Origin: Bacteroides sp.
Lineage (GTDB): Bacteria; Bacteroidota; Bacteroidia; Bacteroidales; Muribaculaceae
Direction: 5' to 3'
NCBI GenBank assembly: GCA_014802265.1
Contig: JAAVCP010000021.1
Span: forward strand, 37,240-98,257
Length of the DNA: 61,018 bases
Shown one piece after another: positions 25,513 to 35,627 of the stretch. How positions within the stretch are numbered: position 1 is the stretch's first letter; the number at the start of each line of letters is the position of its first letter. The notes beneath the pieces are model-generated. The model ran no database searches. It had not been told where the DNA came from and saw only the letters and a program-made list of their open reading frames with translations. A program made the translations under genes and the position numbers.

Positions 25513-27042
25513 TTATAGTGAAACAGATACGCCTATCGTAGCTCTGAAGCCTCCACGTGTGAGTCCGCCTTGCTTGTAAACATCTTTTATATCTCCTTTA
25601 TTACCTAAAGGTATGGCATACTCGGGGGTTACAAAAAATCCCACATGCGGAATCGGATGATAAGAGAAGCGGGCATCGATTGTGAGGCAATTTTGAGTAA
25701 ATCCATTGCCCGGTAAGTTCTTGTTTTGGGCTATAAGCCTCTGCGATAGGAAGCCAACTTGAGGCGTGAGCCCGAAACGCTCTGCGAACCGGAGTTGATA
25801 ACCGGCACGCACTGCCATCTCGTCAAGTCGATAGTTATACTCTCCCTGAAGGAAGTTGAGTTCACGGTCAAACCATTCAACATTCTTGCTTCTGCTGAGT
25901 CCGAGATTATAGCTTACCTCAAGATTGATATTCTGATAATATCCTCCCAATGTGAATGCCACACCCGGCTTACCGGAAGCAACAAAACCTACGGCTGCAT
26001 AGCCTGTGGTCTTCTTTACATACTGGATTTTCTCCATTCGGATTGTGTCAACAAGAGTCTCACCCTGTTCGAGACGGAATTTATGTTGCTGTGTATAATA
26101 ACCCCTTTTTGAGAATGTGAGGTCGTAGGTCGCAACGGGGAGTTGCATGGTGGGTAGCAGATCCCATATAGAGTCGCCATGCATCACAGTGACACCGAAT
26201 GCCGGCTCAGTCGCAAGGGAGAGGTATCCAATATGAGGAATTGGGGGATTTGCGTTAATTGTTTTGGTCTTTCCAGCCTCAACTTCAAAGACAGTGGTCT
26301 GATCCTCATGGTCAGGAAGTTTAGTTGTGACCACATAAGATCCGGCATGCAGGTGCTTGTGGAGCTGCCCCACACCCTGTCGTACGTCTTGGAACCATAT
26401 CTCTGCCCCGTTAGGCACCTCAATGTTTACGTCACCATATTTCAGGTCTTCGTCCTCCATGGGAAGATTGAATGTTGTCTCCCCCTCACGCTGAAGGGTA
26501 ACGATATCCTCAAAGAGCAGGGAGCCTAACTTTGCCCTGACAAGGTGTGAGCCGAGAGGCATGTGCATGTTTACCGGTGACTTACCAAGGGGTTCGCCGT
26601 CAACAGTGATCTCAGCATCATTTGCGGAGGCTATAAGGGTCACGTCGCGTCCCTCCACATTCAGGTTAACGGTATATGTCTTTCCTGACTCTGCCTCCAT
26701 TCCCTCAAGCCAGAAGAGGGTGGGCTCATATTTGGGATGGGTGATTGTGATCTTCTGGGTACGCTCCGGGACGTAGAGCCATACCTCGCCCGGTCCCGCT
26801 TGTTTGCGTCCGACTATCTGGAACAATCCGAGGTCGAAGCCGAGCATCTCATTGGGGAAGGGGGTATAGAATTTTATAAGGGCAGCACGCTTGCCATTGT
26901 TTTCGTCAATCATCTCTGTGCCCGGTAGCTGTGCTAACATCTCGTTGGTGGCTTTGAAATTACTTGTCTCCAGTTTCTGTGCCATAGATGAAAGACTCCC
27001 GAGAAGCGCTAAAGCCAAGAGCGATATTTTGATAAGCTTCAT
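25513..27042 (-). CDS. PEGA-domain protein with C-terminal outer-membrane-barrel-like region
   Basis: This 509-residue protein has a signal peptide (to about SMAQ, residue 22). Then come two or more PEGA-type modules: ASANDAEITVDGEPLGKSPVNMHMPLGSHLVRAK at about 134-166 and NIEVPNGAEIWFQDVRQGVGQLHKHLHAGSYVV near 205-240, plus a third near 275-320 (YDLTFSKRGYYTQQHKF). The last 160 residues alternate polar and hydrophobic residues with many aromatics (GYAAVGFVASGKPGVAFTLGGYYQNINLEVSYNLG) and end in VSVSL. That pattern resembles a small outer-membrane beta-barrel. It probably anchors an envelope complex with the downstream BACON and LPP20-like proteins. The barrel call is inference. Confidence 0.75.
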   Translation of the reverse strand: MKLIKISLLALALLGSLSSMAQKLETSNFKATNEMLAQLPGTEMIDENNGKRAALIKFYTPFPNEMLGFDLGLFQIVGRKQAGPGEVWLYVPERTQKITITHPKYEPTLFWLEGMEAESGKTYTVNLNVEGRDVTLIASANDAEITVDGEPLGKSPVNMHMPLGSHLVRAKLGSLLFEDIVTLQREGETTFNLPMEDEDLKYGDVNIEVPNGAEIWFQDVRQGVGQLHKHLHAGSYVVTTKLPDHEDQTTVFEVEAGKTKTINANPPIPHIGYLSLATEPAFGVTVMHGDSIWDLLPTMQLPVATYDLTFSKRGYYTQQHKFRLEQGETLVDTIRMEKIQYVKKTTGYAAVGFVASGKPGVAFTLGGYYQNINLEVSYNLGLSRSKNVEWFDRELNFLQGEYNYRLDEMAVRAGYQLRFAERFGLTPQVGFLSQRLIAQNKNLPGNGFTQNCLTIDARFSYHPIPHVGFFVTPEYAIPLGNKGDIKDVYKQGGLTRGGFRATIGVSVSL

Positions 27043-27098
27043 GTTGTTGGAAGTTTTTGGGTTATGTTGACTCTTAATAATTTAAAAATAATTAAACT

Positions 27099-27145
27099 AA
27101 GGGACACCGCCCGGTGATTTACCCTATCGCCAAGCGATGTCCCTT
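27099..27145 (-). terminator. Terminator after the giant repeat-protein gene
   Basis: Arms 27099-27118 and 27126-27145 pair over 20 positions. On the minus strand the imperfect positions become mostly G-U pairs, and the stem is followed by TTAGTTTAATTATTTTT. It starts 6 bases past the stop of the 2817-residue gene and separates it from the PEGA operon. Confidence 0.7.
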
Positions 27146-27150
27146 AATAT

Positions 27151-30100
27151 TTAGTTGACCATTACCTTGCAACCTGCCACGATATATATACCTTTGGCAA
27201 GGTCGTCGACAATAACACTCTCACCGGCGTTGATATCCACACGGCGCATCATGACACCTGTCGGGGTGTAGACAGCCACCGTACAGTTACGTGTTGAGCT
27301 TATGCGGAGTGTTCCGGTTCCGATTACCTCCACAATAATGCCGCTGTCGGTCACTGTCGGCAGGGTTATGCCGTTGAAACCGCCGAACACGGGCACTTTC
27401 TGCGGATTGCCGGCTGCGGTTAGGTAAGCCCCCATCGGGAGGGTCTTTCCATTAGGTACGAACATTGAGCCGGGAAGATCCTCATTGTGGGCAGGAATGT
27501 CAGGCATGGGGACATTGAGAGAAAGAACTGTCTCGTCATCAACCGGCATATAGGTTGCCTCAAATTTTCTTCCGTCAATCCAGTCTACTTGCCGTAGCGT
27601 AGACTCATCACTGCCTAACTCTACATTATCAGCTGCAAAGATGATTTTACCGTTGAGCTGATATGCCTCGATATATTTGTAGTAATTTGGCATGGAGATT
27701 ATATAAGGCTCACCGGCTTCGATAATGTCGGCAGCTTCCCAACCGGAAGAGGTAGCTCTGTAAAGCCAGAAAGGTTTCAGACTGTCGTCACTGCCCTCCT
27801 TCCAGGCAGAGAAGGGGATTATCTCACCCTTGCTTTCATGCTTGATGGTTGTGGGCTGGAAAGGAATCGCGATTGTTTCCCAGCCACGGCATATCTCGGG
27901 GGTGGTTTCCTGAGCAAATACCTTTGTCAGTTCAATATATCCCGCCTCGAAAGGCTTATGGGCATTGAATGGGAATCCGGCTTGCAGCCTTATGGTATCG
28001 GCTTCTCCGTCTGCCACTACATTGATTGCGTTGGCAGGTGCCAAGTCCTTGTTCTTAACCCAAAGCAGAAGATTCGGATTGGCGGCATCAGTCACTGTCT
28101 CCTCAGGGAACACCTCGTCAGATTCCCATACGACGGTGGTCAGTCTGGGCATCCCTTTTAGAATTCCTTCAGGAACATCCGGAAGCGTGATGGTCTCGAT
28201 ACGTGTTCCGGCAAATATGCTGTCACACGGTTCTGTCACCATCTCCACCGGATCAAGGGTAAGCGTGGTAAGATTAGGGAGTTTGGCAAGGAATGCCAAA
28301 TCATCTTTGGTGAGCTCGCCCACCACTTCAAGTTCTGTGTAATTTTCCTGAACATCGTCCCACGTGCCGAATCCTTCTGAAAGAGAATGACCGTTTTGTG
28401 CCCCAGCCTTATAACCGGTATTGAAGAAATCAATATCCATCGTTTCGGGTTCGGAGCGGAATGCCGAATCTGATTCAACTATGGCGATCACTGTTCCGAA
28501 GTCTTCAATTTCCATACTGTTTGGCAATGGCTGATCATTGAATATGACATTGAATTTGGCTGAATCTGCTAAGGGTTTATTGTCACGGGCGGTTACAGAT
28601 AGTTTGTGACCGTTATAATCAATTTTCGGAGCCAAATGGAACACTAAGTTATTGCTGTTAGTTTCCGAGTCATAGGTATCCTGATTGCGGGCTATAGCCA
28701 CGGCTGAGATTGTTCCGGTTCCCGGAGTCACGTTGAATACAGCCGGTGTGTTGTAAGTGGCAGTATTCCCTCCGATTGTGACTCTTACGTCAAGATTATC
28801 CTTTTGGGTAACGGTCACTTTCCTGTTACGATAATCAGGATTGAAGTCCGGTGTCTTTTCCCGGTGATCTGCCAATACGAAATCATAGGAGTCAATAGGA
28901 GAGTTGTTAAAATTATCTCTTACTGCCATGAAGCGTATCGTGCAGTCATTCTCCACAGGTATCGGAGTTGTGTAGGGTTCAGAAGGCATTTCTTCTCCAT
29001 TGATTATGTAACGGATTTCCGCCTCAGTGTCCTCACATTCGAGAATAACTGTGTGGCTGTTGTAACGTGCAGTTGGAACAGACACTCCCTGGTCAGTTAC
29101 CTTAACCTCTGTAGGAGCTGAATCAAAGAGATCACTTCGGAAAGCTACTGCCTTGAAGGGGAGGTTACCGATTACGGTTATCGGCTCTGAATAAACAGTA
29201 CCGGTGGAGTCAGTTGGTAGTGAATCATCGGTAGTGTAACGGATCACTGCATTATCTGTGGCACACTTCATCTCCATCAACTTTGTTGTGGAATTGTAGT
29301 TTAAATCCGGAGCTTTTACTCGGTATTGGTCATACACAAAGATAATAGTGTCCATCGCGGAATTATTAAAGTTCTCGCGAGTTGCCATGAATCTTACGGT
29401 GCAGTTCTCGACCAAAGAAAGTGGATTTTTATATACCGTTGACTCTTCCGAGGGTTCAGTTCCATCAGTGGTGTAGTGAATCTGTGCCAGAGTGTCAGGA
29501 CAGGTGATTGTCAGCACACGGTTGCCGAAAGACGCCACCGGAGTTGGAACTGTCTGATCAGTGATTGGGAGAGGTCGCGGCTCAGAATCAAAAAGATTCT
29601 CCTTAAACGCACGTGCTGTGAATACGTGATTACCTACCACTGGTATCGGACCCTCGTATGCCATACCGGTGTTAGCCTCAGGCACACTGCCATCGGTAGT
29701 GTAGCGTATTGACGCACCTTCGGTTTCGGTCTCAATATAGACGGTCAGATTCTCACGGTCGAAGGTGAGTGTCGGAGTTGCCACGGCATAGTTTGAACGT
29801 ACGAATGTGAAAGTGCCAACAGGAGAGTTGTTAAAACTCTCAAGTACGCCGATAAAATTCACGATGCAGTCAGCTGTCAATGCCACCGGTCCCTCATAGA
29901 GAGTTGACTGTTCGGTTGGTGTTGAGTCGCCGAAGGTGTAGTAGATTCTCGCTCCTTCGTCCTCACAGGTTAGTGTAAGGTGAAGATCAGTGAACTCTGC
30001 CTGGGGCGTTCTGACTGCCTGATCATCGACCGTCTTAGTCTCTACCTCTGAGTCGAAAAGGTCATTTCTGAACGCCACAGCTGTGAATGTCTGGTTACCT

Positions 30101-33100
30101 ACTACGGTAAATGGTGCTGTGTAGACAGTGCCGGTTGTAGCTGTAGGTATGGTGCCATCAGTAGTGTAGCGAATCTCAGCACCTTCGGTAGAGCAGCCCA
30201 TGGTCATTGTGCGGCTTCCGGAGTCATAATTGAGAGTAGGTCGTGCGACACGGTATCTCTCATATACGAACTCAAAGTCTTCCACCTCAGAGTTGTTGAA
30301 GCGATCGCGGGTAGCGATAAACCTCACTGTGCAGTCCTCTGTCAAGGCAATCGGTTCCTCGTAGAGGGTTGATTCCTCTGTAGGCTCTGAATTACCGATG
30401 GAGTAATGTATCTTCGCCAATGGGTCAGAGCATGAGAGGGTGAGCACCTTATTGGCGAAAGAGGCAGTAGGATTCGGCACGTAGTGGTCAATTATCGGGA
30501 GTGTTGCCGGTTCAGAGTCGAAAAGATCATCTCTGAACGCCACAGCCGTGAACGTCTGATTTCCGACAACGACTATAGGCTCAGAATATACGGTGCCTGT
30601 CGAAACTGTAGGCACGGTTCCGTCGGTTGTGTATCGGATCTCGGCACCCTCGGTAGAGCAGCCCATGGTTAAGATGCGGCTTGCCGAATCGTAGTTGAGA
30701 GTAGGGGTTGCCACGCGGTAGTCATCATACACGAAGTCAAATGTGCCTACTTCCGAGTTGTTGAAGTTGTCGCGAATTGCGATAAACGACACGATGCAGT
30801 CCTCAGTTAAGGCAAGAGGCTCCTCATACAAAGGTGAGTCTTCCGTTGGTGCGGAGTTGCCGATGTTGTAATGTATCTGAGCCCCTTCGTCCTCACAGGT
30901 CAGTGTAAGGTGAAGATCAGTGAACTCTGCCTGTGGCTTCTTGACTGCCTGATCATCGACCGTCTTAGTCTCTACCTCTGAGTCGAAAAGGTCATTTCTG
31001 AACGCCACAGCTGTGAAGGTCTGATTGCCCACTACGATAAATGGTGCTGTGTAGACAGTGCCGGTCGTAGCGGTAGGGACAGTTCCGTCAGTGGTGTAGC
31101 GTATCTCAGCACCATCGGTAGAACAGCCCATGGTCATTGTCCTGCTTGCTGAGTCATAATTGAGAGTGGGTGTAGCCACACGGTAGTCATCGTACACGAA
31201 GTCAAAGCTATCAACGTCGGAGTTGTTGAAGTTGTCGCGAATTGCGATAAACGACACGATGCAGTCCTCAGTTAAGGCAAGGGGTTCCGTATACACCGGA
31301 GATTCTTCAGTCGGATCTTCCTCACCAATTGTGTAATGTATCTGAGCCGATGCGTCCGGACATGTGATTGTCAGCACACGATTGGCGAAGGAAGCCACAG
31401 GAGTTGGCACCTTCTGATCGTCAATCGGGAGTGTGGCAATTTCGGATTCAAACATATTTTCCTTGAAAGCTCGTGCTTTGAATGTCTGATTGCCAATAAC
31501 CTCTATCGGATTTTCATAAGCTGTCCCGTTATTTTCCGTTGGGTCTGTTCCGTCAGTAGTATAGCGGATTACCGCCCCATCGGTTTCAGTTGATATGGTG
31601 AGTGTCTTGGTGTCAGGATCATAACTGAACATAGGGGTAGCCACCGCGAAGTCAGCACGGACGAAATCATAAGAACCTACGTGGGAATCATTGAAATTCT
31701 CACGGACAGCGATAAATGTCACTGTGCAGTTTTCAGTCAGTTCCACCGGACCGGTATAGAGTGTTGACTCTGCTGTGGCATCAGAACCATCAGTCCTATA
31801 ATAGATAGTGGCATCAGGGTCTGCACACACGATTGTCAGCCTCAGGTCAGAGAAACTTGCCGTAGGTGTGGGCACCATTTGGTCAGTCACGTCACAGCGA
31901 CCAAGTTCTGATTCAAAGAAATTCTCCTTGAATGCACGGGCAATGAAACTATGGTTGCCTACCACTGTAAATGGTCCTTCGTAGGTTGTTCCGTTATTTT
32001 CAGTCGGCTCAGAGCCATCGGTAGTGTAACGGATTTGTGCCTCCTCAGTCTCCGACGTGATAGTCATTATCTTCTCCTCCTGGTTGTAGGTTAGGACAGG
32101 GGTAGCTACTGCGAAGTTGGCACGGACAAAATCATAGGTGCCGACAGGAGAATTGTTGAAATTTTCACGGACAGCGATAAATGTCACGACACAATCTTGA
32201 GTGATAGCCAACGGAGCTGTATAAAGGTTAGATTGCTCGGTAGGTGTTGAGCCATCGGTGTTGTAATAGATTGCGGCTGCCGAATCCTCACATGTAAGGG
32301 TCAATCTGAGATCAGAGAAACTTGCGGTCGGGATCGGAACTGTCTGGTCAGTGATTTCAAGAACAGCAGACTCCGAGTCAAAGAGATCGTTTCTGAAACC
32401 TCTCACCGTAAATGTTTGATTACCCACTACAGCTACCGGGTCGGAATATACTGTTCCGGTGGTTGCCGTAGGCACAGTGCCGTCGGTAGTATAACGTATC
32501 TCGGCATTATCCGTAGCACACCCCATGGCAACCGTTTTGTCAGCGGCATTATAGTTGAGCGACGGTTGAGCCACACGGTAATTGTTATAAACGAAATTGA
32601 AGACGGTAACAATGTCGGAATCGATGAAATTCTCGCGTATGGCGATTGCTCTCACAGTGCAGTCAGAAGTCAGTGAAACCGGGATTTCATAGAGCATGGA
32701 AGCTGCGGAAGGCTCGGTGCCGTCAGTGGTATAATAGATTGTTGCCTGTGCATCGGGACAAGTGATGGTCAGCACACGGTTAGCGAAAGAGGCTACCGGT
32801 GACGGTACTTTCTGATCGTCAATTATCAGCGTGGCTGCCTCTGATTCAAAGAAGTTTTCTTTGAATGCACGTGCCGTAAAGGTCTGGTTGCCCACAATCT
32901 CTATCGGACTGCTAAATACAGTTCCCGTGTTCTGTGTAGGGTCGCTACCATCAGTGGTATAACGAATTTCAGCTTCCTCGGTCGCGGTAGCAATACTTAC
33001 CATGTGGCTTTCGGGTTTATAAGTGAAGATCGGGGTTGCCACAGCGAAGTATGACCTTACGAAATCGTATGAACCCACGGGAGAGTTATTGAAATTCTCA

Positions 33101-35604
33101 TGCACACCGATAAACCTCACGGTGCAATCCTCTGTCAGTGCAACCGGCTCTGTGTAGAGCGTTGACTGTTCATTGGGTGTGGAGCCGTCAGTAGTGTAAT
33201 ATATGCTTGCCTCGTTATCCTCACAGGTGATTGTCAGTCTCAGATTTGCGAAACTTGCAGAGGGAATAGGCACACTCTGGTCGTTGATTGACAAGACAGC
33301 AGGGGTGGAAGGGAAGAGGTCATTGCGAAATCCACGTGCAGTGAAAGTCAGGTTTCCCGGCACCTCCACCGGACCTTCATAGAGTAGTCCGGTATTCTCT
33401 TCGGGCACTGTGCCGTCGATAGTGTAGCGTATTATGGCATCTTCCGTGGCACAGGTCATCGTCATGGTCTTGTTGACTGCGTCATAGTTGAATGCAGGTG
33501 TCTCAACGCGGTATGTCACCAATACGAACACGAAAGACCCTACAGGTGAGTCGTTGAAGTTGTCGCGTGTGGCGATAAACTTCACGGTGCAGTCTTCAGT
33601 GAGGGAGATCGGTCCCTCGTAAAGGGTTGAGGAAACCGTAGGCTCAGAGTCATCAGTGGTGTAATGTATCTGTGCCTCCGGGTCTGCACAGGTCAGGGTA
33701 AGTACCCTGTTTGCGAAACTTGCTGTCGGAGTAGGGAGCAGATAATCATTATATACGTAGCTGAAGGAGGTAGTTTCGGAAGGCACATACCTGTCTTTGA
33801 AGCCACGGGCTATAACATAGGTATCTTCTGTCAGTCTCATCTCGTCGGGGAAGAGATCTGACTCCTCAGTCGGTATAGAGCCGTCAAGTGTGTAACGTAT
33901 CTGTGCTCCGGTTGTTGGAGTGGTGAATTTAAGCACCGGGTTAAGGAAATCTGCTACCGGAGGCTCTACGAAGAAACCGTCAACCGTATATTCACTGATT
34001 GGTGAGTCGTAGTAGTTGATATGTGTGGCATACGCCTTAATGACTCCGTTTCCGTCAAGGGTCAGAGGTTCCGTGTATACAGTGCTCTCCTCGTCGGGAT
34101 CAGATCCATCTGTGGTGTATCGGGTCACCGCACCTTCTACAGGGGCAGTAATCACTAACTTTCCGTCATCGTCCAGTTCGAAGGTTGGTGCAGCGATTGT
34201 ATAATCGGCACGACGGTAAACGAATATGCTGACTCGGGAATCAGTAAGACCCTCTTTGCTGGCATAAGCCTTTATCCTACAGTTCTCTTCAGGTACGAAT
34301 GGCGTTGTGAAGACCTCACTCTCCTCGTTTGGCTCGGAGAAGTCTGTGGTAAACCTTATGATTGCGTCAGGGGTTTCACTGGCAATTACAATCTGTTTAT
34401 TCTCCAGATAGAAAATCGGGGCGATGGCACGATAGGTCATGACCTGATAACTCCTGATTGGTGAATGCTCCATACCTTCTTTGTAGGCGATAGCCTTTAC
34501 AAGAAGATTGCTGGGTACAAATACCGGTTCTGTATATACAGGACTCTCTTCCGTGGGGTCAGATCCATCAAGGGTGTAATGAATGGTGGAGCCTTCTGTT
34601 TCACAAAGGATAATCACATGTGTATCATCATACATGCCGAAACGCGGGTAATTTACCATGTTTTCAGCCACTGAGCTTGGAGGTTCCGGTATGCCCGGTT
34701 CTTCCGGGTTGCCGGGGTTATAGTCGTATGAGAAGTTAGCAGTGAGCGTTACGTCACGGTTGGGCATGGTGTAATAGAACTCACGCTCCTCCGACACTAC
34801 TTCTCCATTATCATCAGTCCAATTCAGGAAGGTGTAGTAGGGATTCGGATTGGTATACACTCTTTGGCTGGTACCGTCAAGCATTGTGCCGGCTCCAGAC
34901 AGACTACCACCCCCTTCGGGGTTGGATCTCAGCGAAAGGGTGCGGGAGAAATGTTGTTCACCCGGCTCAGCAGGATTTTCGGGTGTATACTCGAAGTGAG
35001 CAACAAAATGAAGGTCTTCTTCTCCTACAGTGTAGGAGAACTCAGAAGTTTCAGATACAACCTCATCTTCCAAGGTCCAATTAATGAATCGGAAATCGGA
35101 GTGGGCATCGGCTCTCAAGCGTACTGAGGTCCCCACCTCAATGGAAGCTCCCGATGACTGGTAGCTTGATTGGTTATAACATTCTAAAGAACCGGCATCT
35201 AAAGGAATCTGAGTAAAGAATACCTTTGAATACTGTTTGAATTCGGGAGTTCCCGGTTCTGTCGGACTATCGGGATTATATTCAAAGCGGGCTATCAATG
35301 TCACATCATGTGATGGCATTGAATAAAGGAAATTTTGCTCTTCAGAGATAATGTTTCCCTCCTCATCTTCCCATTGGACAAAGCTAAATCCGGAAGCAGG
35401 GTAGGCTTCCATACGGACGGAGCTTCCAAAGGCATGGGTCGCGGTTCCGGTCATTGAGCCGGCACCACCTGCCGGTATGCATCGGGTAGTCAGAGTAAAG
35501 TTGACCCCCGGTTCCGGCGGACTCGCCGGATCGTAGTCGGCAAGCACTGTGGCGCTCCAGACAAGGAGCGCCAGCAGTGGTAGCATATATTTGAGTAACC
35601 TCAT
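27151..35604 (-). CDS. Giant (2817 aa) secreted protein with about 26 chitobiase-C-terminal/Fn3-associated repeats
   Basis: This is the largest gene in the window. A signal peptide (about 1-22) is followed by three InlB-B-repeat-like modules (VRMEAYPASGFSFVQWEDEEG and relatives), each ending in a linker such as NPDSPTEPG. From about residue 300 to 2180 come about 26 repeats of roughly 77 residues with the core IRYTTDGSDPTEES-xxYxxP and KAxAxKExxxxS. These match the chitobiase/beta-hexosaminidase C-terminal (Fn3-associated) fold. Two subtypes alternate: one with a TG insertion (TVPTATTGTVY), one without (TEPSEESTVY). The C-terminus has a leucine-rich stretch, a domain also seen in other proteins of this group, and a sorting-like tail (TVAVYTPTGVMMRR to GIYIVAGCKVMVN). 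It is likely a long surface-exposed stalk or adhesin. It is 23 bases downstream of the leucine-rich-repeat gene. Confidence 0.85.
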   Translation of the reverse strand: MRLLKYMLPLLALLVWSATVLADYDPASPPEPGVNFTLTTRCIPAGGAGSMTGTATHAFGSSVRMEAYPASGFSFVQWEDEEGNIISEEQNFLYSMPSHDVTLIARFEYNPDSPTEPGTPEFKQYSKVFFTQIPLDAGSLECYNQSSYQSSGASIEVGTSVRLRADAHSDFRFINWTLEDEVVSETSEFSYTVGEEDLHFVAHFEYTPENPAEPGEQHFSRTLSLRSNPEGGGSLSGAGTMLDGTSQRVYTNPNPYYTFLNWTDDNGEVVSEEREFYYTMPNRDVTLTANFSYDYNPGNPEEPGIPEPPSSVAENMVNYPRFGMYDDTHVIILCETEGSTIHYTLDGSDPTEESPVYTEPVFVPSNLLVKAIAYKEGMEHSPIRSYQVMTYRAIAPIFYLENKQIVIASETPDAIIRFTTDFSEPNEESEVFTTPFVPEENCRIKAYASKEGLTDSRVSIFVYRRADYTIAAPTFELDDDGKLVITAPVEGAVTRYTTDGSDPDEESTVYTEPLTLDGNGVIKAYATHINYYDSPISEYTVDGFFVEPPVADFLNPVLKFTTPTTGAQIRYTLDGSIPTEESDLFPDEMRLTEDTYVIARGFKDRYVPSETTSFSYVYNDYLLPTPTASFANRVLTLTCADPEAQIHYTTDDSEPTVSSTLYEGPISLTEDCTVKFIATRDNFNDSPVGSFVFVLVTYRVETPAFNYDAVNKTMTMTCATEDAIIRYTIDGTVPEENTGLLYEGPVEVPGNLTFTARGFRNDLFPSTPAVLSINDQSVPIPSASFANLRLTITCEDNEASIYYTTDGSTPNEQSTLYTEPVALTEDCTVRFIGVHENFNNSPVGSYDFVRSYFAVATPIFTYKPESHMVSIATATEEAEIRYTTDGSDPTQNTGTVFSSPIEIVGNQTFTARAFKENFFESEAATLIIDDQKVPSPVASFANRVLTITCPDAQATIYYTTDGTEPSAASMLYEIPVSLTSDCTVRAIAIRENFIDSDIVTVFNFVYNNYRVAQPSLNYNAADKTVAMGCATDNAEIRYTTDGTVPTATTGTVYSDPVAVVGNQTFTVRGFRNDLFDSESAVLEITDQTVPIPTASFSDLRLTLTCEDSAAAIYYNTDGSTPTEQSNLYTAPLAITQDCVVTFIAVRENFNNSPVGTYDFVRANFAVATPVLTYNQEEKIMTITSETEEAQIRYTTDGSEPTENNGTTYEGPFTVVGNHSFIARAFKENFFESELGRCDVTDQMVPTPTASFSDLRLTIVCADPDATIYYRTDGSDATAESTLYTGPVELTENCTVTFIAVRENFNDSHVGSYDFVRADFAVATPMFSYDPDTKTLTISTETDGAVIRYTTDGTDPTENNGTAYENPIEVIGNQTFKARAFKENMFESEIATLPIDDQKVPTPVASFANRVLTITCPDASAQIHYTIGEEDPTEESPVYTEPLALTEDCIVSFIAIRDNFNNSDVDSFDFVYDDYRVATPTLNYDSASRTMTMGCSTDGAEIRYTTDGTVPTATTGTVYTAPFIVVGNQTFTAVAFRNDLFDSEVETKTVDDQAVKKPQAEFTDLHLTLTCEDEGAQIHYNIGNSAPTEDSPLYEEPLALTEDCIVSFIAIRDNFNNSEVGTFDFVYDDYRVATPTLNYDSASRILTMGCSTEGAEIRYTTDGTVPTVSTGTVYSEPIVVVGNQTFTAVAFRDDLFDSEPATLPIIDHYVPNPTASFANKVLTLSCSDPLAKIHYSIGNSEPTEESTLYEEPIALTEDCTVRFIATRDRFNNSEVEDFEFVYERYRVARPTLNYDSGSRTMTMGCSTEGAEIRYTTDGTIPTATTGTVYTAPFTVVGNQTFTAVAFRNDLFDSEVETKTVDDQAVRTPQAEFTDLHLTLTCEDEGARIYYTFGDSTPTEQSTLYEGPVALTADCIVNFIGVLESFNNSPVGTFTFVRSNYAVATPTLTFDRENLTVYIETETEGASIRYTTDGSVPEANTGMAYEGPIPVVGNHVFTARAFKENLFDSEPRPLPITDQTVPTPVASFGNRVLTITCPDTLAQIHYTTDGTEPSEESTVYKNPLSLVENCTVRFMATRENFNNSAMDTIIFVYDQYRVKAPDLNYNSTTKLMEMKCATDNAVIRYTTDDSLPTDSTGTVYSEPITVIGNLPFKAVAFRSDLFDSAPTEVKVTDQGVSVPTARYNSHTVILECEDTEAEIRYIINGEEMPSEPYTTPIPVENDCTIRFMAVRDNFNNSPIDSYDFVLADHREKTPDFNPDYRNRKVTVTQKDNLDVRVTIGGNTATYNTPAVFNVTPGTGTISAVAIARNQDTYDSETNSNNLVFHLAPKIDYNGHKLSVTARDNKPLADSAKFNVIFNDQPLPNSMEIEDFGTVIAIVESDSAFRSEPETMDIDFFNTGYKAGAQNGHSLSEGFGTWDDVQENYTELEVVGELTKDDLAFLAKLPNLTTLTLDPVEMVTEPCDSIFAGTRIETITLPDVPEGILKGMPRLTTVVWESDEVFPEETVTDAANPNLLLWVKNKDLAPANAINVVADGEADTIRLQAGFPFNAHKPFEAGYIELTKVFAQETTPEICRGWETIAIPFQPTTIKHESKGEIIPFSAWKEGSDDSLKPFWLYRATSSGWEAADIIEAGEPYIISMPNYYKYIEAYQLNGKIIFAADNVELGSDESTLRQVDWIDGRKFEATYMPVDDETVLSLNVPMPDIPAHNEDLPGSMFVPNGKTLPMGAYLTAAGNPQKVPVFGGFNGITLPTVTDSGIIVEVIGTGTLRISSTRNCTVAVYTPTGVMMRRVDINAGESVIVDDLAKGIYIVAGCKVMVN
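29971..31180. repeat. Near-identical DNA segments 930 bases apart within the giant gene
   Basis: The segment from 29971 and the segment from 30901 share long exact stretches over about 250 bases; for example, the 18-base run ACTGCCTGATCATCGACC occurs in both. The 930-base offset equals four protein repeats (two alternating pairs), showing recent duplication inside the array. Confidence 0.8.
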
Positions 35605-35627
35605 ATTTAATGGGGGTTAGATGGTTC

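Noticed and set aside
28236..34674. Many open frames antisense to the giant repeat gene
   Set aside because: They repeat with the period of the gene and have no start signals or known motifs; they are mirror images of a repetitive coding strand.
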